A stretch of DNA of 64,000 nt from Trileptium ribeirensis (Eukaryota > Nematoda > Enoplea > Enoplida > Thoracostomopsidae), in contig JASANE010007094.1 in NCBI GenBank assembly GCA_030248225.1, positions 1-64,000 of the forward strand. Direction: 5' to 3'. The notes below the pieces were generated by a model that made no database searches, was not told the DNA's origin, and was given only the letters and a program-made list of their open reading frames with translations. Position 1 is the first letter of the stretch, and the number at the start of each line of letters is the position of its first letter. Below are positions 63,501 to 64,000 of this stretch, one piece after another. Both the position numbers and the translations under genes were made by a program.

Positions 63501-64000
63501 GCTGCCTAGCTAGGGAAAATTACTACGTGCAATACTTCCGCTACCCGTCCGCCTACGAGCGCGGCATCGATATTTCATGGAACCTCATCTGTTCAGATCA
63601 CTTGGAACAAAACGAACTGTTTCTAAATTTTGCCCGATAGAAATGATGCCTATCATTACTGAAAATTGTTTCTCTACCGAAACTTTCAAAAAAGTATCGA
63701 AGTACCAGATATTTAAGACCATAGCTCCCAGCAATTGGAACCATATTTTGTGTATTTAAGCTGGCTCGGCAAATAATCCACTTATTCATTAATACATGCG
63801 CAGCAATATGGAATGAAACAACAAAGTTTCAAATAGAGTTTCCTTATTAGAATCTTTAAAATTGAGTTTCCCATTTTAAAGTGTTAGAACGAAAATCAAA
63901 CCGACAACACTAGGGCAATGCTACAGCCATTTTTATTTCAAAAATCTAGCATTTTTGCCGCTCTCGCATACAATATGGCTAACCACGTACTCATTATGAG
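60554..64000. other. AT-rich spacer to the end of the window
   Basis: No supported genes. A GC-rich patch at about 62980-63120 stands out from its surroundings and may be a fragment of a repeat or exon, but it matches nothing I recognise. Short frames at 61820-62044, 62359-62550 and 63577-63759 show no domain. Confidence 0.4.

Overview
The window reads as a metazoan (probably invertebrate) nuclear genome segment. It has AT-rich spacers with no long open frames, one host exon with a spliceable 3' acceptor, tRNA-promoter repeats, and a dense load of animal-type transposons: Ty3/gypsy LTR elements, piggyBac, Merlin, hAT-like, and TIR elements flanked by TTA or TAA. I cannot name the species. Nothing bacterial is present: there are no operons and no Shine-Dalgarno-led gene strings.

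Region 1 (1-12.4 kb, plus strand): an almost intact Ty3/gypsy element. Gag (87-2516) ends at one in-frame TAA, and its frame then stays open to 3578. The second long frame (open from 3551 to 11773, -1 relative to gag) encodes an unknown ~400-residue leader, a complete class-I-type envelope protein, and then protease, RT, RNase H and integrase. Envelope lies before Pol and in the same open frame, the reverse of the usual gag-pol-env order. The 5' LTR is outside the window.

Region 2 (12.4-20.1 kb): a 4.5 kb non-coding TIR transposon (12414-16911, 46-bp TIRs, TTA on both sides). It holds clusters of the palindrome GTTCGCGAAC and a ~370-bp tandem repeat. Unassigned GC-rich and AT-rich repeats follow.

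Region 3 (about 20.1-35.2 kb, minus strand): a second, decayed Ty3/gypsy-like element. In its reading direction it holds gag, a protease with a stop at the active site, RT, RNase H, an integrase lacking its catalytic core, and a PHD-like zinc finger after the integrase C-terminus. A ~4.5 kb block of coiled-coil, non-envelope coding sequence follows. Two TIR elements have inserted into it: 26740-27068, a short relative of the 4.5 kb element, and 33201-34257, which carries a 31-bp minisatellite.

Region 4 (35.2-51.4 kb): mostly non-coding. It contains a tandem pair of tRNA-Ala-like SINE units (37.5-37.9 kb), a broken piggyBac element (38800-40246) nested inside a tRNA-box repeat (38671-40396), and a short hAT-like MITE.

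Region 5 (51.4-53 kb, minus): the likely last exon of a host gene encoding a Thr/Ser-rich protein with nine ~16-residue repeats.

Region 6 (53-64 kb): non-coding DNA with three more tRNA-box repeats (57.1-58.0 kb), a GC-rich MITE (58437-58741), a decayed Merlin/IS1016-type transposase (58.76-59.58 kb) and a TAA-flanked MITE (60040-60550).
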